From positions 1 to 44,926 of the forward strand of contig CALLBR010000032.1 of assembly GCA_937998865.1 (NCBI GenBank): DNA of 44,926 nt, in the 5' to 3' direction. The notes under the pieces are model-generated. The model searched no databases and was not told the origin of the DNA. It worked only from the letters and a program-made list of their open reading frames with translations. The position numbers and the translations under genes are program-made. This stretch comes from an uncultured bacterium. GTDB taxonomy: Bacteria; Nitrospirota; Thermodesulfovibrionia; Thermodesulfovibrionales; Thermodesulfovibrionaceae. Below are positions 21,006-29,591 of the stretch, one piece after another. Position 1 is the first letter of the stretch. Every line of letters begins with the position of its first letter.

Positions 21006-21040
21006 TAAAAAAAGGAGCGAATTTTGGGTTTTCGCTCCTT
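21006..21040 (-). terminator. Intrinsic terminator of the 21-kb leader RNA
   Basis: Minus strand AAGGAGCGAA-aacccaaaa-TTCGCTCCTT followed by TTTTT. Ten perfect pairs; one of the strongest terminators in the window. Confidence 0.85.
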
Positions 21041-21078
21041 TAGGGATTAAAAGAGAATAGTGGCTCTCTAAAGTGTAG
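21006..21078 (-). ncRNA. Putative ~70-nt small RNA or attenuator leader
   Basis: Bounded by the promoter TATATTTG (21091-21084) and the terminator at 21006-21040. It can form a first hairpin AGAGA...TCTCT and the terminator hairpin, and contains no reading frame. It lies 141 bases before the coiled-coil gene that heads the ERF operon. Confidence 0.45.
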
Positions 21079-21083
21079 ATATG

Positions 21084-21110
21084 CAAATATAACACTAAAC
21101 CTTAAAACAA
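21084..21110 (-). promoter_or_regulatory. Promoter of the 21-kb leader RNA
   Basis: TATATTTG at 21091-21084 with TTG at 21110-21108 (spacer 16, slightly short). Nothing else in 21041-21122 looks coding. Confidence 0.55.
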
Positions 21111-21122
21111 CCTGAATAATTC

Positions 21123-21272
21123 TTATTTAATCCCAAACTCATATCTTATTACAAATAAACCAAAAGCAAAAGCAATATTATATCCATTTCCGTCCGCGTT
21201 GATTTGTTTTTTTAAATAACCCCACACTTTCCATTTATTATGCTTGCTTTTGTAAAAATGTATATAAATCAT
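21123..21272 (-). CDS. Small hypothetical protein, 49 aa
   Basis: Read from the gap: ATG at 21272-21270, TAA at 21125-21123. It starts MIYIHFYKSKHNKWKVWGYL and ends with a hydrophobic IAFAFGLFVIRYEFGIK, perhaps a beta-rich or membrane-contacting end. It begins four bases after the stop of the upstream 83-aa gene. Composition is protein-like. Function unknown. Confidence 0.55.
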   Translation of the reverse strand: MIYIHFYKSKHNKWKVWGYLKKQINADGNGYNIAFAFGLFVIRYEFGIK

Positions 21273-21276
21273 ATCC

Positions 21277-21528
21277 CTATTTTGTGTAAAATGTTGCAAC
21301 TAAACCTCTTCTAAATTTCCTTTTATAAATATCCTCAACAGAATTTAACGCCTTTCGACATGTATCGACAGCCAATTTATCATCACCTAATATATCAGCC
21401 AATTTATTAACCGTCACAATTTGATCTAAACATTTCCCCACATAATTCCTCCCATTTACTTTTATGTTAAAGTCTTTTGTAACCCACTCAATTACTTCCT
21501 CATCACTTAACTCACTAATCAATTTCAT
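21277..21528 (-). CDS. Hypothetical 83-aa protein
   Basis: Start placed at the ATG 21528 (MKLISELSDEEVIEW), because the longer frame would run back through the terminator hairpin at 21543-21568 from a TTG. Helical, with a basic C-terminus (YKRKFRRGLVATFYTK). No recognised family. Confidence 0.6.
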   Translation of the reverse strand: MKLISELSDEEVIEWVTKDFNIKVNGRNYVGKCLDQIVTVNKLADILGDDKLAVDTCRKALNSVEDIYKRKFRRGLVATFYTK

Positions 21529-21540
21529 AACAATAAATTT

Positions 21541-21568
21541 AAAAGAGCCTCCTCTATTAGAGGCTCTT
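21541..21568 (-). terminator. Hairpin terminator after the DUF932 gene
   Basis: Minus strand AAGAGCCTCTAATAGAGGAGGCTCTT, a nine-base-pair stem with one bulge and four following T. The short T run makes it moderate. Confidence 0.6.
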
Positions 21569-21577
21569 AAACCAAAA

Positions 21578-22468
21578 TTAAACCAACATTCCAACGGCTA
21601 AATCATAAGCCTTTTTATCTGATCTCATTAGACCACCAAACACTTTTGAGTCTTCCCTTGTCTCGTTTCTACCTCCTTTATGAGTTGTATAATGAGTAAT
21701 CCCGTTTAACAATCCCCAAACATTTAACCCTTTATAACTACACTCCTCAATGATAGACTCCTCAATGCTTTTGATTTTATTCAATTTCCTAGTGCTTACC
21801 TCCTTTGAGGTATAATTACCTTCAACATCTTTTCCAATCAAACTCATGTCAACTTCTACAATCCCCTCAATCATTTGTCTGATATCTTCTTTTCTTATTT
21901 CTTTTTCAATCATTAAATCAATTTCATTTTCCATTTTTTTCTCCTCTGACTTAACAACTTCAAAACCTCTCAATGCATCATCCAACATTTTTCTCATATT
22001 GGTAGTATGTCTAATGCTTGTTTTCTTATCCGCAATCCATCTTGTTTGCCCATTCGTGCAACTTAAAACCAAACTTCCTAATGCCAACCTCAAAGAACCT
22101 GTGCCGTCATGAGTATTTGTGATCCTGATATTTTTTTCAACCACATCTCCAACCTCTTTGTATTCCAATAATTTATCAGAACCCTTTAAATCAACTGATA
22201 CTCTTTTTCCATCAGCATAACAATTTGGATTTTTCATTTTATAACCCGTCTCCTCAGATAATTTATAAGCCAGTTCAATCATTTCAGAGTTTTGAAAAAC
22301 TTCATACTGTTTTGTGCAAGTTCCTAAACAACTTCTATTATCCGATCTTACAGCCCCAAAGAATCCTGTTTCCGTTCCATCGGGCAACAAAAGATTTTCT
22401 TTAGTCACTTTCCAATTTAAACCACCATTTTCTAATGTTTCAAAAATTTGTTCTTCTACACTTTTCAT
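21578..22468 (-). CDS. DUF932 domain protein
   Basis: 296 aa. PDGTETGFFGAVRSDNRSCL at about 29-48, then TCTKQYEVFQNSEMIEL, SLRLALGSLVLSCTNGQTRW and a Lys/Glu-rich C-terminal half match the phage/plasmid DUF932 family. Members occur near replication or recombination genes but their activity is unknown to me. It has its own promoter in the second copy of the 85-bp repeat, six bases upstream, and so is probably coexpressed with the GHKL-like gene. Confidence 0.8.
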   Translation of the reverse strand: MKSVEEQIFETLENGGLNWKVTKENLLLPDGTETGFFGAVRSDNRSCLGTCTKQYEVFQNSEMIELAYKLSEETGYKMKNPNCYADGKRVSVDLKGSDKLLEYKEVGDVVEKNIRITNTHDGTGSLRLALGSLVLSCTNGQTRWIADKKTSIRHTTNMRKMLDDALRGFEVVKSEEKKMENEIDLMIEKEIRKEDIRQMIEGIVEVDMSLIGKDVEGNYTSKEVSTRKLNKIKSIEESIIEECSYKGLNVWGLLNGITHYTTHKGGRNETREDSKVFGGLMRSDKKAYDLAVGMLV

Positions 22469-22473
22469 AACTA

Positions 22474-22558
22474 TTTTTCTTTATTGATTATAACTCAAAA
22501 CTAAGGAATAAAAAAAAGATAACAAAGCTAATCGTTATCTTTTTTTGATAATTGTTAA
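22474..22558 (-). repeat. 85-bp terminator-promoter repeat, copy 2
   Basis: It matches 19038-19122 at 84 of 85 positions. It ends the lysis operon (holin stop at 22572) and starts the DUF932 transcript. Same bidirectional hairpin and same TTTG-N19-TAGTTTTG promoter. Confidence 0.9.
22496..22526 (-). promoter_or_regulatory. Promoter of the DUF932 gene
   Basis: TTTG (22526-22523)-N19-TAGTTTTG (22503-22496), identical to the promoter of the GHKL-like gene; ATG 28 bases further. Confidence 0.75.
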
Positions 22559-22571
22559 ATAATGTGGTTTA

Positions 22572-23072
22572 TTATTTTTGTGATGTTTTTATTTTACTAC
22601 CCCCCATATATACACCAATTAAAGGAATAACGTTTTTAACAGCCCTTTCTCCGAAATAGAAAACAATTACTATTCCACATATTAAGTTAAATAGCTTTTT
22701 AATGCTTTCATCTTCCGGCAACTCATAATAACCCATAAAAACCATTATAGCAGTAAACCCCACTCCATAACTAAACAAAGGCCTAAATGCTGCCCTTAAA
22801 AAAACTATGATATTTCCTATCAATCCAAATCCTTTTAATTCGCTTGCAGTACCCTCTAATTTTATAGTTCTTTCATTGAAACCTTTTTCAATTTCAATTG
22901 ATTTCTCTAATGCCTCTAACTCTTGTTTATGTATTACCTCCTGCGCTTTTAAATTGAATTGATTTTTTTCTTCTTTGGTATGTATGAACTCATCAGCTAA
23001 ATCCTTGACATTTTTTATCAATCCTCCCTGCCCGGAAAATATACCTTTTATTAATCCTCCAATTTTACTCAT
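22572..23072 (-). CDS. Holin, 3-TM family
   Basis: 166 aa. The N-terminal soluble helix (about 1-80, charged, EEKNQFNLKAQEVIHKQELE) is followed by hydrophobic segments at about 85-103, 103-118 and 127-145 (LICGIVIVFYFGERAVK), and a short basic tail. This arrangement is typical of the 3-TM holins found in many tailed phages and gene-transfer agents. It would open the inner membrane to release or activate the amidase. It overlaps the amidase gene by eight bases. Confidence 0.75.
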   Translation of the reverse strand: MSKIGGLIKGIFSGQGGLIKNVKDLADEFIHTKEEKNQFNLKAQEVIHKQELEALEKSIEIEKGFNERTIKLEGTASELKGFGLIGNIIVFLRAAFRPLFSYGVGFTAIMVFMGYYELPEDESIKKLFNLICGIVIVFYFGERAVKNVIPLIGVYMGGSKIKTSQK

Positions 23073-23658
23073 GACTATTTATGTAATTTACGATTGCTTT
23101 GAAATGCATTTTTGCAATTCTTTCTCTTCCTTCATCAGACATTATAAACGCCAAATCTTTTTGATGATCCATAAAGAAGTTTTCCGTTAAGACTGCTGGG
23201 CAAATTGTGTTTCTCAAAATATAGAATTGACTTTCTTTATCATTATCTCCATCACTGACATCTTTTCTCATTCTAAATTCTGGAAATTCTTTAGCAGCCT
23301 CACTAAAAAAATACTCTGCTATATTATCGCTTTCCGTCTCTCCTATACTTGTAAATATTTCCCATCCCGTTCCTCCTCCTGCGTTTGCGTGAATAGAAAC
23401 TAAGAAGCAATCTTTATACAATTTTTGAAGGTTATTAGCTCTTTCACACCTTTCAAATAAACTAACATCATTTTTTTCAGGTACTAGCTCAAAATATTTA
23501 ATACCTTCCTTTTTCAACATTTTCATTAATCTGCAAACAATATCTCTATTGAATTCATATTCATATAAAGCTACTTTTCTCGGACTTGTCAATAAACCTT
23601 TGGGGCTTCTCTTACCTTTTGTTTCCGCTCCATGTCCATTATCTAATATAACTTTCAT
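23065..23658 (-). CDS. Endolysin, N-acetylmuramoyl-L-alanine amidase
   Basis: 197 aa, single Amidase_3-type catalytic domain without a wall-binding domain, as usual for phages of Gram-negative hosts. Zinc ligands: DNGHG (His 9), a Glu in YEYEF (about 33-35) and SIHANA (His 90). The catalytic Glu is in VLTENFF (159). It cuts the amide bond between MurNAc and L-Ala. No signal peptide, so release would rely on the adjacent holin. Confidence 0.9.
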   Translation of the reverse strand: MKVILDNGHGAETKGKRSPKGLLTSPRKVALYEYEFNRDIVCRLMKMLKKEGIKYFELVPEKNDVSLFERCERANNLQKLYKDCFLVSIHANAGGGTGWEIFTSIGETESDNIAEYFFSEAAKEFPEFRMRKDVSDGDNDKESQFYILRNTICPAVLTENFFMDHQKDLAFIMSDEGRERIAKMHFKAIVNYINSHE

Positions 23659-24860
23659 ATTTTTCCATTTATGTTTATTTTACTAAAAGCTTGATCGTAA
23701 AACTCTACGGTCCCTATATTTAATGAATTCTTTCTGTTTTTACTTGTATCATATCCTTTTTTAATTTTAACTTCTTTCCCATTTATTTGTATATCATCAT
23801 GGACACTTAAAGACCTCATAGCATCATGAGCATATTCATCAAAAAAGAAACTCTCTAACTTCAACACCTTTTTACTCCTATTTTTTTGAATCCTTATATT
23901 TTCAGTTGTTTGCTCAAAATATTCTTTTATTTCATATTCTCCATTTGAATCCACCTCGTTTAAATGAATCCTAACCTTATTTTTAAAGTTTGGTAATTCA
24001 CTATAAACATAATTATCTCTATTTGAGCTGTGTCTATATTCTAAATAAATTGTTTCCTCTTGATGTCCCTCTTTTGAGAATTCAAAATAATTACTAATTA
24101 ACAAAACATCGTTTGTGTTCTCATCATAGAGAATGAATCTATAATTACACGCCTCTGATAAGAATAATTCATTTGGAGTATATGAGAAATAATAATTCTT
24201 ATCTTGATCATTTACTCCAACCTCATTTACTATTAAAAAATTATCTCTAACTATATCATATCCCCTCATTATAGCAATTCTAACTTTTTCCCTATTTATA
24301 TAATCACTATCCTTAAAATTAACCTGTATTGAAAATTCCTCATTTGGTGAAATGATAGGTATATAACACAAATTATTTCTAAGAAATCCATTTGGTAAAT
24401 AATCTTGCACACCTCTTTCACACGAACAAAAAGACATTGAATTTATATCTTGAATCTTCACATTATTAACCCTGCTAAAATGATAGAAGTTATTGTAATT
24501 TATACTTCTATCCTCTTTACATGGAGGGGTTAACAATCTTATTTCAATCACTAAATTAACATCTCCCCCGGGATGTATAAAAGACTCAAATCCTTGTTCT
24601 CCTTCTGATGTTGCTTTTACATTAAAGCTTGACTGACTTTCTACGAATAAACTTATTTCTCCACCTTCTATATTTTCTATCGTATTTACTACACCATCTA
24701 TATTTAACTCCAATTCATCTAATCTTTCAATTGAATCTCCAAACGAGTTAAAGAATCGAATAACTAAATTTTCTGAAAACTCTATTGAATAACCTCTAAA
24801 CAGAGAAATTGTGTTTTCTAATTCAATTGAAACTCCATAAAAATCTCCTAATTCACTCAT
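23655..24860 (-). CDS. Tail-associated protein, 401 aa
   Basis: Beta-rich, with no catalytic motif. Segments such as AIMRGYDIVRDNFLIVNEVG, FSYTPNELFLSEACNYRFIL and EYRHSSNRDNYVYSELPNF look like the tail proteins seen at the distal end of Bacteroidota phage tail operons. It lies between the tailspike candidate and the amidase and overlaps both by four bases. It is likely a baseplate or fibre-attachment protein by position. Confidence 0.55.
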   Translation of the reverse strand: MSELGDFYGVSIELENTISLFRGYSIEFSENLVIRFFNSFGDSIERLDELELNIDGVVNTIENIEGGEISLFVESQSSFNVKATSEGEQGFESFIHPGGDVNLVIEIRLLTPPCKEDRSINYNNFYHFSRVNNVKIQDINSMSFCSCERGVQDYLPNGFLRNNLCYIPIISPNEEFSIQVNFKDSDYINREKVRIAIMRGYDIVRDNFLIVNEVGVNDQDKNYYFSYTPNELFLSEACNYRFILYDENTNDVLLISNYFEFSKEGHQEETIYLEYRHSSNRDNYVYSELPNFKNKVRIHLNEVDSNGEYEIKEYFEQTTENIRIQKNRSKKVLKLESFFFDEYAHDAMRSLSVHDDIQINGKEVKIKKGYDTSKNRKNSLNIGTVEFYDQAFSKININGKI

Positions 24861-26095
24861 GACTGATTATAATTTGGTATTATATTGATCCTTAATTTTA
24901 TGAATTGAAAAGACAAATCATTTTCGTTAGATACATCATATCCAGACTCTCCGGTATATTTACCACTTCCATCAATTCTCATAGGGTAATTGAAAGTAAA
25001 CTTTTTCCAAACACCGTCAAATATTCTGTCTGCTCCTGCTGTTTGAGCCTCGAAAGTTAGTCTGTTTGGATTTGCTAATAAATTATTAGAATCAATAACA
25101 TTGTTTAGAAAATCAGAAACCCCATTGAATCTAATAATCACATTAATTCTAATCTGTCTTAAATCTATTTCTTTTGACTCCCTAAATCCACTACTACTTG
25201 TATTAACTAGATTGATCGCTGAATTCACATTGAATATTGTATTACTTTCGCTTTCTGGGTCTAAACCCCACTCTTGTGAACTTCTGTTTTGTAGATTTCC
25301 AGTTTTTACAGACCCAATATTAACTCCTTGAAATCCAGAACCAATTAGCGGACTATCTTCCCTAACCAAAAATTCCAATTTCTCTATGTCTCCTAGCCAT
25401 AAAGGATCACTTTCTATAGTTGAAATATTTTCAATCGAACCTACTAACGTTGACTCTCTTATGGAATTATTTATATTGAACTCTACCCCACTGCAAATGG
25501 TTCTTGTTAATTGATTAGACTCCATTCTACTATTTGGTAAAGATGTTATGTTTACCCCTGTATTTATTAAGATACTATTCGATATAAAAGAAGTGTTGTT
25601 AAGGAATAAAGGAGCTGGATCACCTAAAAGACTAGTTATATTTAAATTGCAGTTTAAAAATTTGCATTTATTATATGAACTCCTCATTTGTCCCCTACTT
25701 ATCAATTGCCTGTTTTCCCCTCCAATAAACGTACAATCTGTAAAATTTCCCCTTTGATTAAAGGAATTATTAGCAATTACATTTAACAAAAATCCTGTGA
25801 AAATAATATTTTCAACCGCCCCCCCTTGATTTGAAGGTAACCCAGAAAAGCAAACGCTTTGATTTTGATTTAATGCACTTATTATAACTATTCCGTCCCC
25901 CTTTATATTTCTTGATCCTAAATTTAAATTCTCTTCTGAGTATATTCCTGTTCCGATTACTAACGTTTGCCCTGCTCCTAGAACTGCCAACCCTCCTCTA
26001 ATAGTCAATTTAGGAAAGTCAGGTGTATTTCCTGCATTGCTATCGCTTCCAGACTTACTCACATAAATATTTCCTGATTCTCTAAATTCGTTCAT
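24857..26095 (-). CDS. Tailspike candidate, right-handed beta-helix
   Basis: 412 aa. The start NIYVSKSGSDSNAGNTPDFP is the entry motif of DUF1565/pectate-lyase-like beta-helices. About ten short strand repeats with Asn/Gly turns follow (for example LNLGSRNIKGDGIVIISAL, NIIFTGFLLNVIANNSF). After residue about 290 a separate C-terminal strand-rich domain begins. Such proteins bind or cleave surface polysaccharide. Catalytic residues cannot be identified by eye. Overlaps both neighbours by four bases. Confidence 0.65.
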   Translation of the reverse strand: MNEFRESGNIYVSKSGSDSNAGNTPDFPKLTIRGGLAVLGAGQTLVIGTGIYSEENLNLGSRNIKGDGIVIISALNQNQSVCFSGLPSNQGGAVENIIFTGFLLNVIANNSFNQRGNFTDCTFIGGENRQLISRGQMRSSYNKCKFLNCNLNITSLLGDPAPLFLNNTSFISNSILINTGVNITSLPNSRMESNQLTRTICSGVEFNINNSIRESTLVGSIENISTIESDPLWLGDIEKLEFLVREDSPLIGSGFQGVNIGSVKTGNLQNRSSQEWGLDPESESNTIFNVNSAINLVNTSSSGFRESKEIDLRQIRINVIIRFNGVSDFLNNVIDSNNLLANPNRLTFEAQTAGADRIFDGVWKKFTFNYPMRIDGSGKYTGESGYDVSNENDLSFQFIKLRINIIPNYNQS

Positions 26096-26631
26096 AACTC
26101 ACTTTTCATTTCCTCTAACTTTAATAACTCTTTTTCTATATTTTCTTTCCAAAATATGGTGGAAGAATTTATGAATTTCAAAGCTATATTTTTTTGATCA
26201 ATTGTATACAATACTCCATTAATCTTAACTTCAACAACAGACTCTAAAACATTAAATGACAACTCTTTTACTTGTGCTGTTGGTATTTTTGATATCTCAG
26301 TTAAATCATTAACATCTGAGTCTACTTTGTTTTTTTTATTTAAAATAGCCCCTAATTTCTCATAATAATCTGCCTCTTTTATTTCTATCTCTTGTATATT
26401 CTCAGCATAATTATACTCCTCATCTGAATCAACCGATGCTTTTAGTTTAATAACCCCTTTTGATATACCGAATAGCTCTATCTCATCAACTATTTTTGCA
26501 TGTTCATACCCTTCTACAATTTCATATTTTAATCTCTTTCCACTATCTGCGTACCCTAGCAACAATATTGGTTCATCAACATTTAATTTTACACTTATAT
26601 ACTGTTCTATTATTATGTTTTGTTCTTTCAT
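26092..26631 (-). CDS. Tail protein, 179 aa
   Basis: The N-terminal 100 residues look like an Ig-like beta domain (YISVKLNVDEPILLLGYADS, FGISKGVIKLKASVDSDEEY). The C-terminal part has VVEVKINGVLYTIDQK and ends in a helix. Located between the large tail protein and the beta-helix protein, it may be a connector or fibre-foot domain. No specific family. Confidence 0.5.
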   Translation of the reverse strand: MKEQNIIIEQYISVKLNVDEPILLLGYADSGKRLKYEIVEGYEHAKIVDEIELFGISKGVIKLKASVDSDEEYNYAENIQEIEIKEADYYEKLGAILNKKNKVDSDVNDLTEISKIPTAQVKELSFNVLESVVEVKINGVLYTIDQKNIALKFINSSTIFWKENIEKELLKLEEMKSEL

Positions 26632-26635
26632 TTTA

Positions 26636-29590
26636 TTATCGTTTTTCCCATATTTCTAATTCAACCCTTAAATTAACAGGGTTATATTTTATATCCATGG
26701 GGAATCCTTCTTTTAATACCCCATTATTATCTTGAAACTCCAAGAATCCATAATTAATGTCCTCCATAGATTCTCCAACCATAGCCTCTTTAAACCTCTT
26801 AAATGTTATAAAATCCATGTAGCAAAACAAATTATAAATATAATCACCAAAAATTTCTGGATCATATTCTCTTAACCTTTCTAATTCGAAATTTTGATTC
26901 TCTCTTATTATATCACTATTATTTACACACTCTTGATTAAGATACTGTTTTTCAAAGAAATAATTATTTTTTCCGCTTGTGAATTTAATAGTTTCTCTAT
27001 CTTCTTTCTTTATTAAACCTGATCCAAACCAACTAAAATTATTTATAAGAAAATTTGTAGGCGTATGGTCTATATTATACTCACTATAAATATCTCCACC
27101 ATTAGATACATTTAGAAACCCTGTTAATCTTTCAGGTAGAAACACATCTATATCAAAATATACTTCATAATCATTAATTATTTGCACTCCTACTCCTCCG
27201 ATTGGTTCTACTGTTGAAATTGTTGTTGAGTTTTCATCTTCATTAAAAATAACTTTCTTAATATTAAATGTTCCTACACCAACATGTGTTATAGTACTTA
27301 TTTTATCTGCGAAATCACCTAAATACAGTCCTCCATAAACAAATTCATTTACTACTCGATTTACATTACCTATAAAACCCGGTATATTTCTATCTGAACC
27401 TTTAATTGGATTTACATCATTATGTCTTTGGCATTTTATAATAAAAGTATCATCGTCTTTCTCATCCGATTCATCGGAAGTATCAATAAAACTTAACCTC
27501 CTCAACCTTTCTATCTCAAAGGAATCAGTTCCGACATCTGTTATTAAACTTAATTTATTTTTGTCTTTTTCGATAGGAGTTAAATAATTTCTTATAGTAT
27601 TAAAACCGTTTATTGAATTGTTCTCATTTTCCTCTGCATACACATTAAATCCTAATTCTATTTCATTAAAAATCACATTTTTGTTAAATTTTCTTATTAC
27701 TGGATTCTCAATATTATCAAGAGACATTATTTTTTTATTTTGAAAGAAAAAATTATTTTTTTCTATTAAAACTCTGGTTATTTTCTCATTAGTATCTGTC
27801 TCAAATCCTATACCCGGCTCTCTAATTAAACTAATCCCAGCACCATATCTAAACTTTATAAAATCAATTATCTTTTTTATAGAACTTCTAATTTTTCGTC
27901 CATCTTCTTGCTTCCAAAAAATTATATCTGTAGGCTCATTACCTTTAGCAACTATTTCATTTATGTATTTATAATCAAGATTATTAAATCTAACTTTCTC
28001 TCCCTTACTATAAAATCTTTCGTTTTCATAATCCTCATTTATAAAATTCCTTATTGCAAACCCGTTTGTTATAAAATTAAGGGCTGCACAACCATCTTCC
28101 CCATTTTGTTCTTCACTTTCTAATAAATTTGATTTCAATATCATCCCACTCCCAATCTTCCCGTAAATCATAAAATCTATTTCCGCACTTCCACTATTTG
28201 TATATACTAACTCATTTCCCTTAAAAGCCCCCTGAACCTCTATCAGGCTTAAAACACCATCTAATGCAAATATTTTTCCCTTTGCTCTGCTTTCTTTACC
28301 TATTACAATTTGCCCAACTTGAAAATTTCCAGTTAGATTAATATAATGTATTCTGATCTCACCCACTCCATTCCCACTAATTGCTTTTTGTATTAGCCTA
28401 TTTAAAACGTCATATATAAATCCTCCCTTCGCATTAGATACAGGAAATCTTTGGTTTGTGTTTATTATTGCAAAACCTGACAATACTTCTATAGATCGAA
28501 ATAAAAAATTAAATGCTTGCGCTCGATTAAATCCCCCTACACCAAAAAACCACTGAAATCCATAATAAATCTCATCTCCTCCATTTAATTGTAACTCATC
28601 ATCATATTCCACAAAAACATTGTCCTGAAAAACGCTTGTATTCAAACTCCCTGTTGTGAACAATTCCGTTCTATCTACAAAAACCCCGTTATTAACCCTC
28701 CATATATAAATATTTAATGCTGTTATTTCATCAAAATTTCCCGTCTGTCCGCTTAAGCTTATACCCTCTGTATCTAATACAAAACTAATTGTATGATTAA
28801 TTCTAATTCTTACCCTTGCATTAACTTCTGTTTTGTATAAATGAAGCTTATTTCTCACTATTGGATTTTGATTCACATGCAATCCCTGTAACCCATTGTT
28901 TATAACACCTTCTTCATATTGCATGTAAATATTCCCATAATCACTAAAATCTTTTAAATCTTTAGTTGATTGATTAAATCCAGCTATACCCCATAAACTT
29001 CCTAGGTCTAAATTATTATTAAAAAAACTATCTTCTATTAATATCTCAGAATCTTTATTGTTTTTAATTCCTTCTAATTCATAAACTTTAGAATGCAATG
29101 GCAGATTAAATAAATCAAAATTTTGAATTTTATTCCCACTCAAATCAACATTAGATTCAATATCATTCTCAACATCAAATCTAGTTCTCAATAATTCACC
29201 AAAATAAATTCTCTTAACCCTGAAGTATACTTGATCATCTTCCTCCTCCATACTTGAAGGAATTATATTTCCTTCGTATATTTTTACATATTCTTCCTGA
29301 ATTAGTAAAGAAAAAACAAGCATTATATTAGAATCGCTACCATTTACCTTTATAATTTCATCAATTGCATAAAAAGCTCCATTATGATGATCAAATCCAA
29401 CAAAACTCTCTTCATCTCCAAACTCAAAATTACTTCCTCCCCTATCTTCCAATTCCCTTAAAACATTTATTATAATTGAACTGAATCCAGTGGTTTCCGG
29501 TATTTCGAGTATATTGTTTTCAGTTAAAAAAACACTATCAACATCGACTAACTCGAATTTACTCTTTATATCAAATAACCCTAATGCCAT
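26636..29590 (-). CDS. Large tail/baseplate protein, 984 aa
   Basis: Directly downstream of the tape measure gene, where baseplate hub and fibre-like proteins are encoded. Strand-rich with repeated Asn/Gly loops. The segment around residues 550-570 (KGEKVRFNNLDYKYINEIVA, then a TDIIFWKQE end) resembles the carbohydrate-binding module found in many phage virion proteins. A similar segment occurs in the 441-aa head protein (residues about 100-130). No peptidase motif is visible. Probably the tail tip hub. Confidence 0.6.
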   Translation of the reverse strand: MALGLFDIKSKFELVDVDSVFLTENNILEIPETTGFSSIIINVLRELEDRGGSNFEFGDEESFVGFDHHNGAFYAIDEIIKVNGSDSNIMLVFSLLIQEEYVKIYEGNIIPSSMEEEDDQVYFRVKRIYFGELLRTRFDVENDIESNVDLSGNKIQNFDLFNLPLHSKVYELEGIKNNKDSEILIEDSFFNNNLDLGSLWGIAGFNQSTKDLKDFSDYGNIYMQYEEGVINNGLQGLHVNQNPIVRNKLHLYKTEVNARVRIRINHTISFVLDTEGISLSGQTGNFDEITALNIYIWRVNNGVFVDRTELFTTGSLNTSVFQDNVFVEYDDELQLNGGDEIYYGFQWFFGVGGFNRAQAFNFLFRSIEVLSGFAIINTNQRFPVSNAKGGFIYDVLNRLIQKAISGNGVGEIRIHYINLTGNFQVGQIVIGKESRAKGKIFALDGVLSLIEVQGAFKGNELVYTNSGSAEIDFMIYGKIGSGMILKSNLLESEEQNGEDGCAALNFITNGFAIRNFINEDYENERFYSKGEKVRFNNLDYKYINEIVAKGNEPTDIIFWKQEDGRKIRSSIKKIIDFIKFRYGAGISLIREPGIGFETDTNEKITRVLIEKNNFFFQNKKIMSLDNIENPVIRKFNKNVIFNEIELGFNVYAEENENNSINGFNTIRNYLTPIEKDKNKLSLITDVGTDSFEIERLRRLSFIDTSDESDEKDDDTFIIKCQRHNDVNPIKGSDRNIPGFIGNVNRVVNEFVYGGLYLGDFADKISTITHVGVGTFNIKKVIFNEDENSTTISTVEPIGGVGVQIINDYEVYFDIDVFLPERLTGFLNVSNGGDIYSEYNIDHTPTNFLINNFSWFGSGLIKKEDRETIKFTSGKNNYFFEKQYLNQECVNNSDIIRENQNFELERLREYDPEIFGDYIYNLFCYMDFITFKRFKEAMVGESMEDINYGFLEFQDNNGVLKEGFPMDIKYNPVNLRVELEIWEKR

Positions 29591-29591
29591 T

